A stretch of DNA of 11,154 bases, from NCBI GenBank assembly GCA_021157745.1, contig JAGGWA010000152.1, positions 1 through 11,154 of the forward strand, given 5' to 3'. Below the pieces are notes generated by a model that saw only the letters and a list, made by a program, of their open reading frames with translations, did not search any database and was not told where the DNA came from. This document shows, piece after piece, positions 1-5,694 of the stretch. This stretch comes from Thermoplasmata archaeon. GTDB lineage: Archaea > Thermoplasmatota > E2 > UBA202 > JdFR-43. Position numbers and translations under genes: made by a program. How positions within the stretch are numbered: the stretch's first letter is position 1; every line of letters begins with the position of its first letter.

Positions 1-114
1 GATTTATATAGAAAAAATGGGGATTTTGATGCAATTTTCCATGAATTTGCTCACGCAATAAAGCAGCATGCATATCATTATGTTGATGGAGATATAGAAG
101 ATTATTGGATATAG
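1..114 (+). pseudogene. N-terminal piece of a zinc metalloprotease-like gene (HExxH), out of frame with its continuation
   Basis: The frame starting at base 1 is open from the window edge to a TAG at 112-114, so the true start lies outside the window. It encodes an HEFAH motif at bases 40-54, a classic HExxH zinc-binding and catalytic helix. The residues after TAG in this frame hit another stop almost at once. The next frame, entered near base 105, carries on with the features expected downstream of HExxH: a Glu-rich helix FEEAHS followed by FFA. I infer that this piece and 105-1292 are one gene split by a -1 type shift between about 99 and 114. It could be a real mutation or a sequence error. 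The protein would be a gluzincin-like peptidase, probably exported. Confidence 0.6.
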
Positions 115-1292
115 ATCATATAAATACTTACCAGATTACAAACATTTACTTTGCATTTGAAGAAGCCCACAGTTGTTTCTTTGCCTCTCTAATGGTTGAT
201 TATGTAAAAGAAAAGAAGTTAATAGATGACTATTATCTTCCCTCCAATGATTACTATGCATCTTCAGGATATTTTGGCAAAGAAGGAGACAAGATGGAGG
301 GAGCTGTAGCGGGTTTGCTTTTAAATGGTCTTTATCTGAATTATGTAAAGTATAAATACAAGGATAATCCACAAGCCAAAACATACGAAATTTTTGCAAG
401 AGCTTGTGAGTTATGCAACAAATATCTGAAGCATTATCCATACTCCATACATGATGTAATTCCTTTCATTGTTGCCATCGAGCCAGAATGCGAGGAGGAT
501 CTATCATATGTTGATTTAATATGGAAGGGAGGATATGAGTGTGGAGTATGTCAGCATAGTAATGCATATGCTGGAAAAACAGATGGATTATATGGGTATC
601 CATTGCTTATAGCTGTGGAGCCATCATGGTTTACAAGTGTAGAAGTAAATGTAGGAAATACGCCTTACACAGTTGAAGAGCCATATTATGGTGCCACAGA
701 TGTTTCAGATGGAATGGCATGCTGTATTTTCATTGAGAAAAATACGAGGATAGAAGCTGACTTTAGCCAAGGAGATGGAGTCTATATGATTTTGTATGAT
801 TTGAATGGAAATCCAATGGAAGAAATACTTGCTATGTATTACGGATGGTTTGGTGATGCAACGATAGAATTTGAAAAGGATGGAATAAAAGTTGTGCAGG
901 GTAGCGTTATTGTTAAAAGTAATGCTGGAACAACATACAAAGCGGGAAGCAAGATTAAAATTACGCCACATAGCGAGTTTGTTTTAAGCGTGGAAAATGA
1001 AACGGCATCGCTGTATGTAATGAATGGAAGCGTTGGCGTGGATAATGGAGTAAGCTATGAAGAGGTGAATAAAAATAAGAAAGCCGTTGTAACGGGAGAA
1101 AGCATAGATGTAAGCAGTTATAAGGATAATGAGCTAAAAGACATATGGAATAATTTTGGGGATGCTATGGCAACGCTGGGCATAGAAAAAGAAGAAGGCA
1201 AGGGAGGTGGAGGAAAACAGCCTGGATTTGAAATTGTCGCAATAGCTGTAGCAATAGCTACAATAATATGGCTTAAGAAAAGGAATAGATGA
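105..1292 (+). CDS. Surface metalloprotease-like protein, C-terminal part: FecR-like domain and PGF-CTERM-like anchor
   Basis: This open frame begins at a TTG at 105, but probably continues the HExxH frame 1-114 after a frameshift, so the TTG is unlikely to be a real start. Residues 19-30 (FEEAHSCFFA) resemble the helix that supplies the third zinc ligand Glu in gluzincins. Residues 65-80 (MEGAVAGLLLNGLYLN) resemble the following helix of such peptidases. Residues about 262-332 look FecR-like: a VVQGSVIV strand, then ITPHSEFVLSVEN and a SLYVMNGSV strand. A glycine linker (GKGGGG) leads to PGF at 373-375, a hydrophobic stretch and the basic tail KKRNR, the layout of a PGF-CTERM archaeosortase signal. 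The product is therefore probably held on the outer cell surface. The substrate is unknown. A T-rich terminator follows. Confidence 0.65.
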   Translation: MDIDHINTYQITNIYFAFEEAHSCFFASLMVDYVKEKKLIDDYYLPSNDYYASSGYFGKEGDKMEGAVAGLLLNGLYLNYVKYKYKDNPQAKTYEIFARACELCNKYLKHYPYSIHDVIPFIVAIEPECEEDLSYVDLIWKGGYECGVCQHSNAYAGKTDGLYGYPLLIAVEPSWFTSVEVNVGNTPYTVEEPYYGATDVSDGMACCIFIEKNTRIEADFSQGDGVYMILYDLNGNPMEEILAMYYGWFGDATIEFEKDGIKVVQGSVIVKSNAGTTYKAGSKIKITPHSEFVLSVENETASLYVMNGSVGVDNGVSYEEVNKNKKAVVTGESIDVSSYKDNELKDIWNNFGDAMATLGIEKEEGKGGGGKQPGFEIVAIAVAIATIIWLKKRNR

Positions 1293-1295
1293 ATC

Positions 1296-1310
1296 TTCTT
1301 TTTTATTTTT
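1296..1310 (+). terminator. T-run terminator after the surface protease gene
   Basis: A run of six T and a run of five T separated by one A lie 7-18 bases after the stop codon. Archaeal RNA polymerase terminates on such T-runs without a hairpin. The next gene has its own TATA box just downstream. Confidence 0.5.
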
Positions 1311-1329
1311 GAGTATGTTACATTCAAAG

Positions 1330-1339
1330 TTTTTATATA
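1330..1339 (+). promoter_or_regulatory. TATA box of cbf5
   Basis: The element TTTTTATATA, preceded by CAAAG, is centred about 21 bp before the ATG at 1356. With the usual archaeal spacing, transcription would start at or next to the ATG, giving a nearly leaderless mRNA. Confidence 0.6.
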
Positions 1340-1355
1340 GCTCGCGTATTGAGAA

Positions 1356-2327
1356 ATGGCAATGCAAAAAAGAAGATGTTTAACAAAAGAAGAGGCAGAA
1401 ACAAGCCCAGATTTCGGGAAAGAGCCACATAAAAGGAGCATTGAGGAGCTTATAGAAAATGGAGTCGTAGCCATTGACAAACCAGCTGGGCCAAGCAGCC
1501 ATCAGGTTGCGAGCTGGGTTAAGGACATATTGCATGTCAAAAAAGCAGGGCATGGTGGCACACTTGATCCGAATGTCACAGGCGTGCTCGTCGTTGCCAT
1601 TGAAAATGCAACAAAAATAATAGGGCTCATGCACGGCGCAACAAAAGAATATGTTGGAGTCATGCACATTGACTGCGATGTCAGCCCAAAAAAAATAAAG
1701 GAGGTTGCGAGAAAATTCGTTGGCAAGATATGGCAGATGCCGCCCAGGGAGGCGGCGGTGAAGAGGCAGCTCCGCCAGCGCACCATCTATTATCTGAATA
1801 TTCTTGAAGTGGATGGAAGGGATGTGCTTTTCAAAGTTGGGTGCGAGGGAGGAACATATATAAGGGTGCTGTGCAAGGACATTGGGAAAGCTCTTGGCTG
1901 CAGGGCAGAGATGACAGAGCTAAGGAGAACAAAAAGCGGACTTTTCGAGGAAAAGCATGCTGTCATACTGCAGGATCTGCTCGACGCCTATGTTTTCTGG
2001 AAGGAGGAAGGGGAAGAAAAATTTTTAAGGAAATATATTCATCCTTTAGAGGATGCCATAGATTTGCCTTCCGTGATCATAAAAGATTCGGCTGTCGATG
2101 CCATATGTCATGGTGCAAATGTTGCATTGCCAGGCATAGCAAAGGTTGAAACGGGAATAAAAAAAGGAAGCGTAGTTATAGTAAAAACTTTAAAGGGCGA
2201 GGCAGTTGCAATTGGAAAAGCTTTGATGAGCACAAGGGAAATGATGGAAAATGATAAGGGCATCGCCGTGGATACAGAAAGGGTCATAATGAAGCCTGGC
2301 ACATATCCAACAATGTGGAAAAGCTGA
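1356..2327 (+). CDS. cbf5: Archaeal tRNA/rRNA pseudouridine synthase Cbf5 (TruB/dyskerin family)
   Basis: Cbf5 is the catalytic subunit of archaeal box H/ACA RNPs, turning uridine to pseudouridine in rRNA. It can also modify U55 in tRNA. The product has 323 residues, normal for archaeal Cbf5. The sequence shows VVAIDKPAGPSSHQV (37-51), then GHGGTLDPNVTGVL (65-78) with catalytic Asp71. KEYVGVMHID carries the conserved active-site Tyr99, and GGTYIRVLCKDIG (165-177) is the other core motif. Residues about 238-315 form the PUA domain, which binds guide RNA or the tRNA end. An ATG three codons in would also work, but 1356 fits the TATA spacing. The last sense codon and the TGA stop run into the 5' end of tRNA-Ser, so mRNA and tRNA probably share a transcript. 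Partners Nop10, Gar1 and L7Ae are not in the window. Confidence 0.96.
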   Translation: MAMQKRRCLTKEEAETSPDFGKEPHKRSIEELIENGVVAIDKPAGPSSHQVASWVKDILHVKKAGHGGTLDPNVTGVLVVAIENATKIIGLMHGATKEYVGVMHIDCDVSPKKIKEVARKFVGKIWQMPPREAAVKRQLRQRTIYYLNILEVDGRDVLFKVGCEGGTYIRVLCKDIGKALGCRAEMTELRRTKSGLFEEKHAVILQDLLDAYVFWKEEGEEKFLRKYIHPLEDAIDLPSVIIKDSAVDAICHGANVALPGIAKVETGIKKGSVVIVKTLKGEAVAIGKALMSTREMMENDKGIAVDTERVIMKPGTYPTMWKS

Positions 2328-2407
2328 GGTAGCCTAGCCCGGGAAGGCGCAGGCCTGGAGAGCCTGTGGGGCTTTGCCCCTCGGGGGTTCAAATCCCCCC
2401 CTCAGCG
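2323..2407 (+). tRNA. tRNA-Ser (anticodon GGA)
   Basis: An 85-nt class II tRNA. The acceptor stem is GCTGAGG (2323-2329) with CCTCAGC (2400-2406). The D stem is GCCT/AGGC (2332-2335, 2345-2348). The anticodon stem is CAGGC/GCCTG (2350-2354, 2362-2366) with loop CTGGAGA, giving anticodon GGA for UCC/UCU codons. A long variable arm follows, with stem GGGGC/GCCCC and loop TTT. The T arm is GGGGG-TTCAAAT-CCCCC (2383-2399). The discriminator is G at 2407, as usual for Ser, and CCA is not encoded. No intron is seen. The first five bases overlap the end of cbf5. A weak ACATAT stretch near 2302 could be its own promoter, but co-transcription with cbf5 is as likely. Confidence 0.95.
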
Positions 2408-2493
2408 CTATTTTACAGGTAATAAAAAGCCGTCAAAGAATAAGAAGAAATGGTTTTCTTTTTCAACCAGCAATTTGGGGTGCCAAGCAAATT

Positions 2494-2507
2494 AAAACAT
2501 TTATATA
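2494..2507 (+). promoter_or_regulatory. TATA-like promoter element with no obvious gene
   Basis: AAAACATTTATATA is a good match to an archaeal BRE/TATA element and lies in the 131-bp gap between the two tRNA genes. A start about 25 bp downstream would fall near 2525-2530, just before the tRNA-Pro gene, which is on the opposite strand. No ORF or known RNA is visible there on the plus strand. The rest of the gap (2408-2493) holds only a weak T4 run after tRNA-Ser. The element may be chance in A+T-rich DNA. Confidence 0.35.
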
Positions 2508-2529
2508 CCCATTGCAGTCCTCTATCTGT

Positions 2530-2535
2530 AAAAAA
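2530..2535 (-). terminator. T6 terminator of tRNA-Pro
   Basis: Read on the minus strand this is TTTTTT, starting four bases after the tRNA 3' end. That is a typical archaeal tRNA terminator. Confidence 0.55.
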
Positions 2536-2538
2536 TTA

Positions 2539-2613
2539 TGGGCCCGCCCGGATTTGAACCGGAGTCTCCGGCTCCCAAAGCCGGAAGGATAAACCAAGCT
2601 ACCCCACGGGCCC
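2539..2613 (-). tRNA. tRNA-Pro (anticodon UGG)
   Basis: On the minus strand the acceptor GGGCCCG pairs perfectly with CGGGCCC. The anticodon stem CCGGC/GCCGG encloses the loop TTTGGGA, giving anticodon TGG, which reads proline CCA and probably other CCN codons. The T loop is TTCAAAT with stem TCCGG/CCGGG (one G-U pair). The D arm is short, with GGG/TCC pairing and G18-G19 present in the loop. The discriminator is A and CCA is not encoded. There is no intron and no long variable arm. The gene is divergent from the CPBP protease gene. Confidence 0.95.
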
Positions 2614-2620
2614 TCCGCCA

Positions 2621-2645
2621 TAATATAGAAAAAGAATAAAAAACT
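2621..2645. promoter_or_regulatory. Divergent promoter region of tRNA-Pro and the CPBP protease gene
   Basis: On the minus strand AGTTTTTTATT (about 2645-2634) sits about 25 bp before the tRNA-Pro 5' end. On the plus strand TAATATAGAA (2621-2630) sits about 27 bp before the ATG at 2653. The two elements are side by side in 39 bp of intergenic DNA, so both transcripts would be nearly leaderless and their initiation complexes could compete. Confidence 0.45.
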
Positions 2646-2652
2646 TTTCTAT

Positions 2653-3306
2653 ATGCGCCTCGCTGCCATGCTGCTGCTTTCATTCATCCTCGCCATGATA
2701 TACGGCTCTGCATTCCTGTCCTTTTTTAGCAGCACAAGCATTCAAATCTCGCCTTCCATTTTAATTCTGTCGATGCTTTTCAATCTCGCCATCATGGGCG
2801 GCGGCGGCATTCTGGTTGCTTTTCTTCTGCATGGCTCATGGAGCAATGCTTTAGATGCCATTGGCTTTAAAGGCAGAGATATAACGAGATCGATTTTTTA
2901 TGGCATAATTGCCGCCCTCGCATTCATTTTAGCTTCATCACTGGTCATCTATGCCATTGGCTATGAGGAGGAGAATCCGCTGGCAGAGGGAATTGCCTCC
3001 TCCATTAACATCTATATTCTTTTCCTTCTCCCGACTCTCTCCGCTTTAAGCGAGGAAATCTTTTTCAGAGGACTGATACAGAACCATCTGGAGAAAGGAA
3101 GCAACTGCATCATAGCAATCCTAGCAACATCCATGATGTTTTCCCTCGCCCATATTGAATATAAAGCAATGATTGAAATTGTTGCAACTTTTTCCTTTTC
3201 CATTGTTCTCGGCTATTTAATGCACAAAACAAAAAATATTGCATCCCCTATAACGGCTCATTTCATTTACAATTTCATCGCTCTTTTACCCTTTTACTTG
3301 AAATAA
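2653..3306 (+). CDS. CPBP (CAAX/Abi-type) intramembrane metalloprotease
   Basis: A 217-residue polytopic membrane protein. Hydrophobic segments lie at about 1-25, 33-58, 81-103, 117-132, 150-167, 174-190 and 197-214. The C-terminal half carries the family motifs in order: EEIFFRG (134-140, with Glu134-Glu135 and Arg139), FSLAH (163-167, His167), and ITAHFIYNF (200-208, His203 and Asn207). These are the metal-binding and catalytic residues of the Rce1-like CPBP family. Members cleave prenylated proteins or peptides inside the membrane; some act in bacteriocin immunity. No substrate gene is adjacent, so the role here is unknown. The ATG at 2653 matches TATA spacing. Base composition is a little richer in G+C than the genes downstream. 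Confidence 0.88.
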   Translation: MRLAAMLLLSFILAMIYGSAFLSFFSSTSIQISPSILILSMLFNLAIMGGGGILVAFLLHGSWSNALDAIGFKGRDITRSIFYGIIAALAFILASSLVIYAIGYEEENPLAEGIASSINIYILFLLPTLSALSEEIFFRGLIQNHLEKGSNCIIAILATSMMFSLAHIEYKAMIEIVATFSFSIVLGYLMHKTKNIASPITAHFIYNFIALLPFYLK

Positions 3307-3320
3307 AGTTTTTATACAAT
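3305..3320 (+). promoter_or_regulatory. TATA box of the small membrane protein gene
   Basis: AAAGTTTTTATACAAT begins at the stop codon of the protease gene and is centred about 24 bp before the GTG at 3337. The spacing predicts a leaderless start on that GTG, which helps to choose the start codon. Confidence 0.5.
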
Positions 3321-3336
3321 TTATCAATATTTTATT

Positions 3337-3531
3337 GTGATTGATATATGGAAAAAGGAGTGGGATAGATGCAGATTCAGTTTATTCAATTTCATTTTGA
3401 TATGGAGCGTTCCTGCCATCGTTGGTGAATTGATAGGGAGAGCATTTGAAATAAAATTTCTTGGAATGGTTGCAGGATTCATCTATTCCCTCATAAAAAC
3501 TCAGTATGATTATTTGAAGACTAAAATTTGA
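3337..3531 (+). CDS. Small membrane protein of unknown function (64 aa)
   Basis: I do not recognise a family. The start is a GTG; no ATG is in frame nearby, and the TATA box places transcription start on it. The N-terminus is charged (MIDIWKKEWDRCR). Two hydrophobic stretches follow, at about 17-35 and 41-53, and the C-terminus is polar and basic (YDYLKTKI). This suggests a two-segment membrane protein or a hairpin. Its 3' end overlaps the 3' end of the convergent hydrolase gene by 11 bp, so the two transcripts would form antisense tails. The promoter and the sensible protein composition argue that it is real, though short. Confidence 0.55.
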   Translation: MIDIWKKEWDRCRFSLFNFILIWSVPAIVGELIGRAFEIKFLGMVAGFIYSLIKTQYDYLKTKI

Positions 3532-4162
3532 ATTTCTTTATCCATGCAATTGCTTCCTCCAATGCTTTCCTCCTTTCTACATCATCGGAAAAAGAATGAT
3601 CCGTATTGAACAGCAATATTTTTTTCGGCTCCATGGCATTTTCATACAGTTTTTCAGCATGCTCAAATGGAACGAGCTCGTCATTCTTCCCGTGAATTAT
3701 GAGTATATGCGAAATTTTTTTCACCATTTCAAGCAAATCATATTTCATCGCATCCTCAACAAAATTTTTTTCTATTCCATCTATTTTGTAAGGTGTGGAA
3801 ATGGTGACAACTGGTTTAACACCATTTTTATATGCATATGCTATTGCAACCATTCCTCCAAAAGAGGACCCTATCAAAGAAATGCTCGCATTGTAATTTT
3901 GCATAATATACTCAACAACTTCATGCAAATCTTTAAGCCTGTTTGAAAGAGTGGATTCATAAAAATTCCCCTGGCTTTCTCCACATCCTCTGAAATCAAA
4001 TCTCACACTCGAAAAACCATTTTTGCATGCCAATTCGGAGATTTCAACATATTTCCTGCTGTCCTTGCTGGAGTACAGTCCATGGCAGCATATTATGAAA
4101 CGCTCCCCACATTCATTTATGATTGCTTTTATTCCATTTATATTAACCTCTAACTGCTTCAT
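3521..4162 (-). CDS. Alpha/beta hydrolase (serine esterase/peptidase-like)
   Basis: A 213-residue single-domain hydrolase without signal peptide, so probably cytoplasmic. It shows the oxyanion strand CCHGLYSSK (25-33) and a VRFDFRGCGESQG stretch (53-65) typical of this fold. The nucleophile elbow is GSSFGG, with Ser100. Asp161 lies in HGKNDELVP (157-165) and His189 in NTDHSFSD (186-193), completing the catalytic triad. The compact length without a lid suggests a small-substrate esterase or acyl-peptidase, but the substrate cannot be read. It is the last gene of a minus-strand operon; its ATG lies inside the end of the DUF2721-like gene (20-bp overlap), which implies translational coupling. 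GGAAG just before the ATG may help ribosome re-entry. Confidence 0.88.
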   Translation of the reverse strand: MKQLEVNINGIKAIINECGERFIICCHGLYSSKDSRKYVEISELACKNGFSSVRFDFRGCGESQGNFYESTLSNRLKDLHEVVEYIMQNYNASISLIGSSFGGMVAIAYAYKNGVKPVVTISTPYKIDGIEKNFVEDAMKYDLLEMVKKISHILIIHGKNDELVPFEHAEKLYENAMEPKKILLFNTDHSFSDDVERRKALEEAIAWIKKFKF

Positions 4163-4568
4163 CTTCCTTTATAACCGCATCATATGAAATAAATATTTCT
4201 ATTACAGCAAAAATCATGGCCAAGAATAAAGAAAGGAGAGAGATGAAGAAAAATAAAAGGATTATGAAGGCATTTATTGAAAATATTGAATGGAAAAGGA
4301 GTAAAATTGTTGTTAAAACGGCGAAAAGAATGCATAGCAACATGGCTGTCATTGAGTTTCTGAGAAGCCTTCCTCTCCTTATGAGTATGTCAAGTTGCTC
4401 TTCTGCAAATTTTGAGGCTTTATCTTTACGGAGCATCTCATAATGGAAAGCCCTTATTCTGTCTATAACCCTTCCATATCTATTCTGGAGACTCAAGCTT
4501 ATCAGACCCGCCCCAGATAAAATTATTGCTGGAACGAGCGATGATTGCAGTATTTCAAGCAGAGCCAT
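4143..4568 (-). CDS. DUF2721-like membrane protein
   Basis: A 141-residue protein with a hydrophobic N-terminal segment (about 10-27, LVPAIILSGAGLISLSLQNR), then a charged central region. That region holds RYGRVIDRIRAF and IRRGRLLRNS, and two or three membrane segments follow at about 70-128. The N-terminal PAI..S..GL....R......RIR pattern is what I associate with DUF2721; function is unknown. A TTG one codon earlier is possible, but the ATG at 4568 is preferred. The gene overlaps the glycosyltransferase stop by 14 bp and the hydrolase start by 20 bp, so all three are probably translated from one mRNA. Confidence 0.75.
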   Translation of the reverse strand: MALLEILQSSLVPAIILSGAGLISLSLQNRYGRVIDRIRAFHYEMLRKDKASKFAEEQLDILIRRGRLLRNSMTAMLLCILFAVLTTILLLFHSIFSINAFIILLFFFISLLSLFLAMIFAVIEIFISYDAVIKEDEAVRG

Positions 4569-5646
4569 CAATTTTATTGCGAGCTATTTTATATTTTTTA
4601 CCACCCCACTCTATTTCCCTTATGAAAGCAGATGAAATCAAATTATACGCAAGTATGAAAGGAATCAATGGTCTCAAAAAAGCATGAACATACCATGGGA
4701 AAAATCTATCCCGATCATATTCCATTAGTTCCGTAAATGTCGCATATTCCTGCCACCCCCTGAAAATATCAAATATGATTGGCGAAAAAAGCATGAAACC
4801 AGTAACAGGATGAAAGAAAAATATAACAAAACCCGCCACAACGCCAGCCCGCATCGCCAAGGTTATGAACAAAGCCAGCCCCCATAAGGAAGGAAAATAA
4901 TACCGAATCCATGCCATTTCCTTGTTCATCCATTTTATCATATGCTCCTCCTCTTCAGCCTCAGATATGGCCTGGGGAACAAAATTTATTTTGTATCCGC
5001 TTTTCTTTGCTTTCATTGTCAGGGTCAAATCATCAACCAACGATTCCCTCCATATTTTAGCGATTCCAAGATTTTCAAAATCTTTTTTAGCTATCGCCAT
5101 GCTCCCTCCCCATGCAAAATTGAAAGCATTGTAGAATAAAATGGAAGCGACGCTTGCATTCCATACACTCAGTAGCTTGTTTTCAAAATACCATCTATAA
5201 CTCGTTGCAATGGAATTTTTTTCTATTCCTCCAACCAGATAAGAAAGCCATTTTTCATGTGGCTTTATATCAGCATCTGCAAAGATGTATATGTTACCAT
5301 TGCTTTTTTTAATGCCTGTGAGCATTGCAGAAATTTTTCCACTGCATTTTGGCAACTTTTCTGTTATCTCCACTTTAACTCCAAATTTACTTTTTATTTC
5401 ATTTGCTTCCTCCATGCTATCCACAACAACTATCACTTCATAATCATTGTAATCCTGCTTTAGGAAGTATTCAATATTGTCAACATTTTTTCCTTTAAAC
5501 GGAATTATTATGCTCGCTTTCTTATTTTTTTCCTGCCTCGCCTTTCCATATTTTTTTCTAACAAAAAACCATGAAATAACCGATACAAGTCCTCCTGAAA
5601 AATTTGCAATGCCAGCGAAGACGAAAAACCATAACAGCAATTGCAT
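4555..5646 (-). CDS. Membrane glycosyltransferase, ceramide glucosyltransferase-like (GT2/GT21 type)
   Basis: A 363-residue membrane-bound glycosyltransferase. An N-terminal membrane segment (about 1-29) precedes a GT-A domain. SIIIPFKG (45-52) opens the fold, VVVDS holds Asp76, and ADADIKP (123-129) gives the DxD metal/nucleotide-sugar site. FAWGGSMAI (177-185) is the acceptor-side loop, and ESLVDDLTL (201-209) holds the Asp-Asp acid/base region. WMNKEMAWIRYY (239-250) stands where ceramide glucosyltransferases have (Q/R)xxRW. Two or three membrane segments follow at about 253-342, then a basic tail with EWGGKKYKI. The family transfers a sugar from an NDP-sugar to a lipid on the cytoplasmic side. 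In an archaeon the acceptor may be an ether lipid or polyprenol phosphate; this is inference. It heads the operon with the DUF2721-like and hydrolase genes. Confidence 0.85.
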   Translation of the reverse strand: MQLLLWFFVFAGIANFSGGLVSVISWFFVRKKYGKARQEKNKKASIIIPFKGKNVDNIEYFLKQDYNDYEVIVVVDSMEEANEIKSKFGVKVEITEKLPKCSGKISAMLTGIKKSNGNIYIFADADIKPHEKWLSYLVGGIEKNSIATSYRWYFENKLLSVWNASVASILFYNAFNFAWGGSMAIAKKDFENLGIAKIWRESLVDDLTLTMKAKKSGYKINFVPQAISEAEEEEHMIKWMNKEMAWIRYYFPSLWGLALFITLAMRAGVVAGFVIFFFHPVTGFMLFSPIIFDIFRGWQEYATFTELMEYDRDRFFPWYVHAFLRPLIPFILAYNLISSAFIREIEWGGKKYKIARNKIDGSA

Positions 5647-5662
5647 AATATAATGAATGCAC

Positions 5663-5674
5663 TATTTAAAATAT
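5663..5674 (-). promoter_or_regulatory. TATA box of the glycosyltransferase operon
   Basis: On the minus strand ATATTTTAAATA is centred about 22 bp before the ATG at 5646. It lies in the 48-bp gap after the dehydrogenase gene, so the operon probably has its own, nearly leaderless start rather than depending on read-through. Confidence 0.45.
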
Positions 5675-5694
5675 TTTTTTAATTCAATTAAATT

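Noticed and set aside
112..114. TAG read through as pyrrolysine
   Set aside because: The same frame reaches TAA two codons later, so decoding the TAG would not restore the gene; a frame change would.
2367..2381. GGGGC/GCCCC hairpin as a terminator
   Set aside because: It is the variable arm of the class II tRNA-Ser.
2374..2592. Open frame across both tRNA genes
   Set aside because: It runs through the tRNA-Ser T arm and the antisense of tRNA-Pro; the tRNA structures explain the sequence.
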